NCBI GenBank assembly: GCA_004282895.1
Contig: SHLQ01000011.1
Span: 1-33,815 of the forward strand
Direction of reading: 5' to 3'
DNA: 33,815 bases
DNA from: Acidimicrobiales bacterium
GTDB lineage: Bacteria; Actinomycetota; Acidimicrobiia; Acidimicrobiales; SHLQ01
The notes beneath the pieces are model-generated. The model worked only from the letters and a program-made list of their open reading frames with translations, was not told the DNA's origin and did not search any database. Shown in pieces: positions 33,037 to 33,815 of the stretch (position 1 is the stretch's first letter; the number at the start of each line of letters is the position of its first letter). Both the position numbers and the translations under genes were made by a program.

Positions 33037-33815
33037 GTGAACGTCGACTTCGATCAGATCATCGATCGCAGCAATACCAATGCCGTCGCTCGGCACGGCT
33101 TTCGTAGGTACCTCTTCGACGGTGACGACTTTCCGATGCCGTGCGACGATGACGATGCCATGTCCATGTGGGTTGCCGATATGGCGTTTGCGTCCGCTCC
33201 AGCGGCGGTCGACGCGATGCGCGCACGGCTCGACCATCCGATCTTCGGATACACCGCGGTGTTCGACGACGAGCTGTTCGACGCCTATCGAGACTGGTGC
33301 GTCGAGCAGTACGACTGGAAACCCGAGCGTGACCATTTCCTGACCTCTCCCGGTGTTGTCCCTGCGCTCTACGACCTTGTCGAACACATACTCAAGCCGG
33401 GCGAGCAGGTGCTCACCCTGACGCCTGCCTATGGCCACTTCAAGAACGCGAGTGACTATCACGGCATCAACTTGGTTACATCCGGACTTATTGAGGACGA
33501 GAACGGACGTTTCGACGTCGACTTTGCCGATCTTGAAGCGAAACTCGCCGACCCGAGCATGCGGATGTTCTTCCTGTGCCATCCGCACAATCCGACGGGG
33601 CGGGTTTTCAGCGACGACGAACTGCGCCGCATGGCTGAGCTCTGCTTCGCCAACGATGTGCTTGTCGTGAGTGACGAGATTCATTGTGATCTGCTGCGCC
33701 ATGGCGTCACCCACACGCCGATGGTGAAACTCTTCCCGGATTCAGATCAGATCATCACCTGCATGTCGGCGAGCAAGACGTTCAATCTGGCTGGACTCGG
33801 TACGGCAATCGTCAT
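33037..33815 (+). CDS. PatB/MalY-type PLP-dependent aminotransferase or C-S lyase, 3' partial
   Basis: The open frame runs from GTG 33037 past the window end, with 259 codons visible. The N terminus (NTNAVARHGFRRYLFDGDD, then MSMWVADMAFASAPAAVDAM) and FGYTAVFDDELFDAYRDW are typical of MalY/PatB enzymes. HPHNPTGRVFSDDEL, VVSDEIHCDL and Lys247 in SASKTFNLAGLGTAIV provide the PLP site in canonical form. It should eliminate thiols from cystathionine or cysteine conjugates, or act as a transaminase. Unlike the homolog at 7265-8413 it keeps the S-x-S-K-T-F motif. The C-terminal small domain lies outside the window. Confidence 0.92.
   Translation, partial: MNVDFDQIIDRSNTNAVARHGFRRYLFDGDDFPMPCDDDDAMSMWVADMAFASAPAAVDAMRARLDHPIFGYTAVFDDELFDAYRDWCVEQYDWKPERDHFLTSPGVVPALYDLVEHILKPGEQVLTLTPAYGHFKNASDYHGINLVTSGLIEDENGRFDVDFADLEAKLADPSMRMFFLCHPHNPTGRVFSDDELRRMAELCFANDVLVVSDEIHCDLLRHGVTHTPMVKLFPDSDQIITCMSASKTFNLAGLGTAIV

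Overview
This is a GC-rich, very gene-dense stretch. No gap between genes exceeds about 130 bases, and ATGA, GTGA, TTGA or TGATG stop/start overlaps are frequent. It carries 29 protein-coding genes, two of them cut by the window edges. I see no rRNA, tRNA, CRISPR array, insertion sequence or phage gene. An F420-type luciferase-like oxidoreductase, a mycothiol-type DinB/maleylpyruvate-isomerase protein, GTG/TTG starts and promoter hexamers placed as for leaderless transcripts suggest an actinobacterium. The mix of methylated-amine, dioxygenase and aminotransferase genes fits an uncultured aquatic Acidimicrobiia-like heterotroph. That placement is inference.

Left part (1-11755): a 5'-truncated luciferase-like oxidoreductase converges on an MttB-family methyltransferase / dimethylglycine-dehydrogenase-like pair (minus strand). 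Divergent from that pair is copA-copZ (Cu(I) export), followed by a PatB/MalY-type PLP lyase, an M19 dipeptidase-like protein lacking several expected metal ligands, a 559-residue protein of unknown function and a DUF3726 protein.

Middle (11766-20412): a mycothiol-type DinB-like protein and a double-CDGSH iron-sulfur protein come first. Next is a five-gene minus-strand operon, read from 18619 down to 13213: carbamate kinase, YgeW-type carbamoyltransferase, YgeY-type M20 amidohydrolase, UroD-fold methyltransferase and a corrinoid methyl-carrier protein. It combines carbamoyl-phosphate-yielding nitrogen catabolism with cobalamin-dependent methyl transfer and is the best candidate here for an undescribed pathway. 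A DUF808 membrane protein and a 1-Cys peroxiredoxin follow; an 18-bp perfect palindrome overlaps the peroxiredoxin promoter.

Right part (20462-33815): a large Asp-box (BNR/sortilin-like) propeller protein with no visible signal peptide ends inside the antisense 3' end of an IPNS-like dioxygenase. That dioxygenase belongs to the unit SRPBCC - SDR/DUF2867 - TauD-like - IPNS-like. Divergent from it runs SRPBCC - SDR - DUF2071 - SDR - 4-TM protein, then a PhyH-like oxygenase. A class I/II aminotransferase (minus) and a second PatB/MalY-like enzyme (plus, cut by the window end) close the window.

The methyltransferase, corrinoid, UroD, DMGDH-like, M20 and carbamate-kinase genes could together strip N-methyl and ureido/carbamoyl groups from small nitrogenous solutes, yielding one-carbon units and ATP. 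The substrate cannot be read from the sequence.
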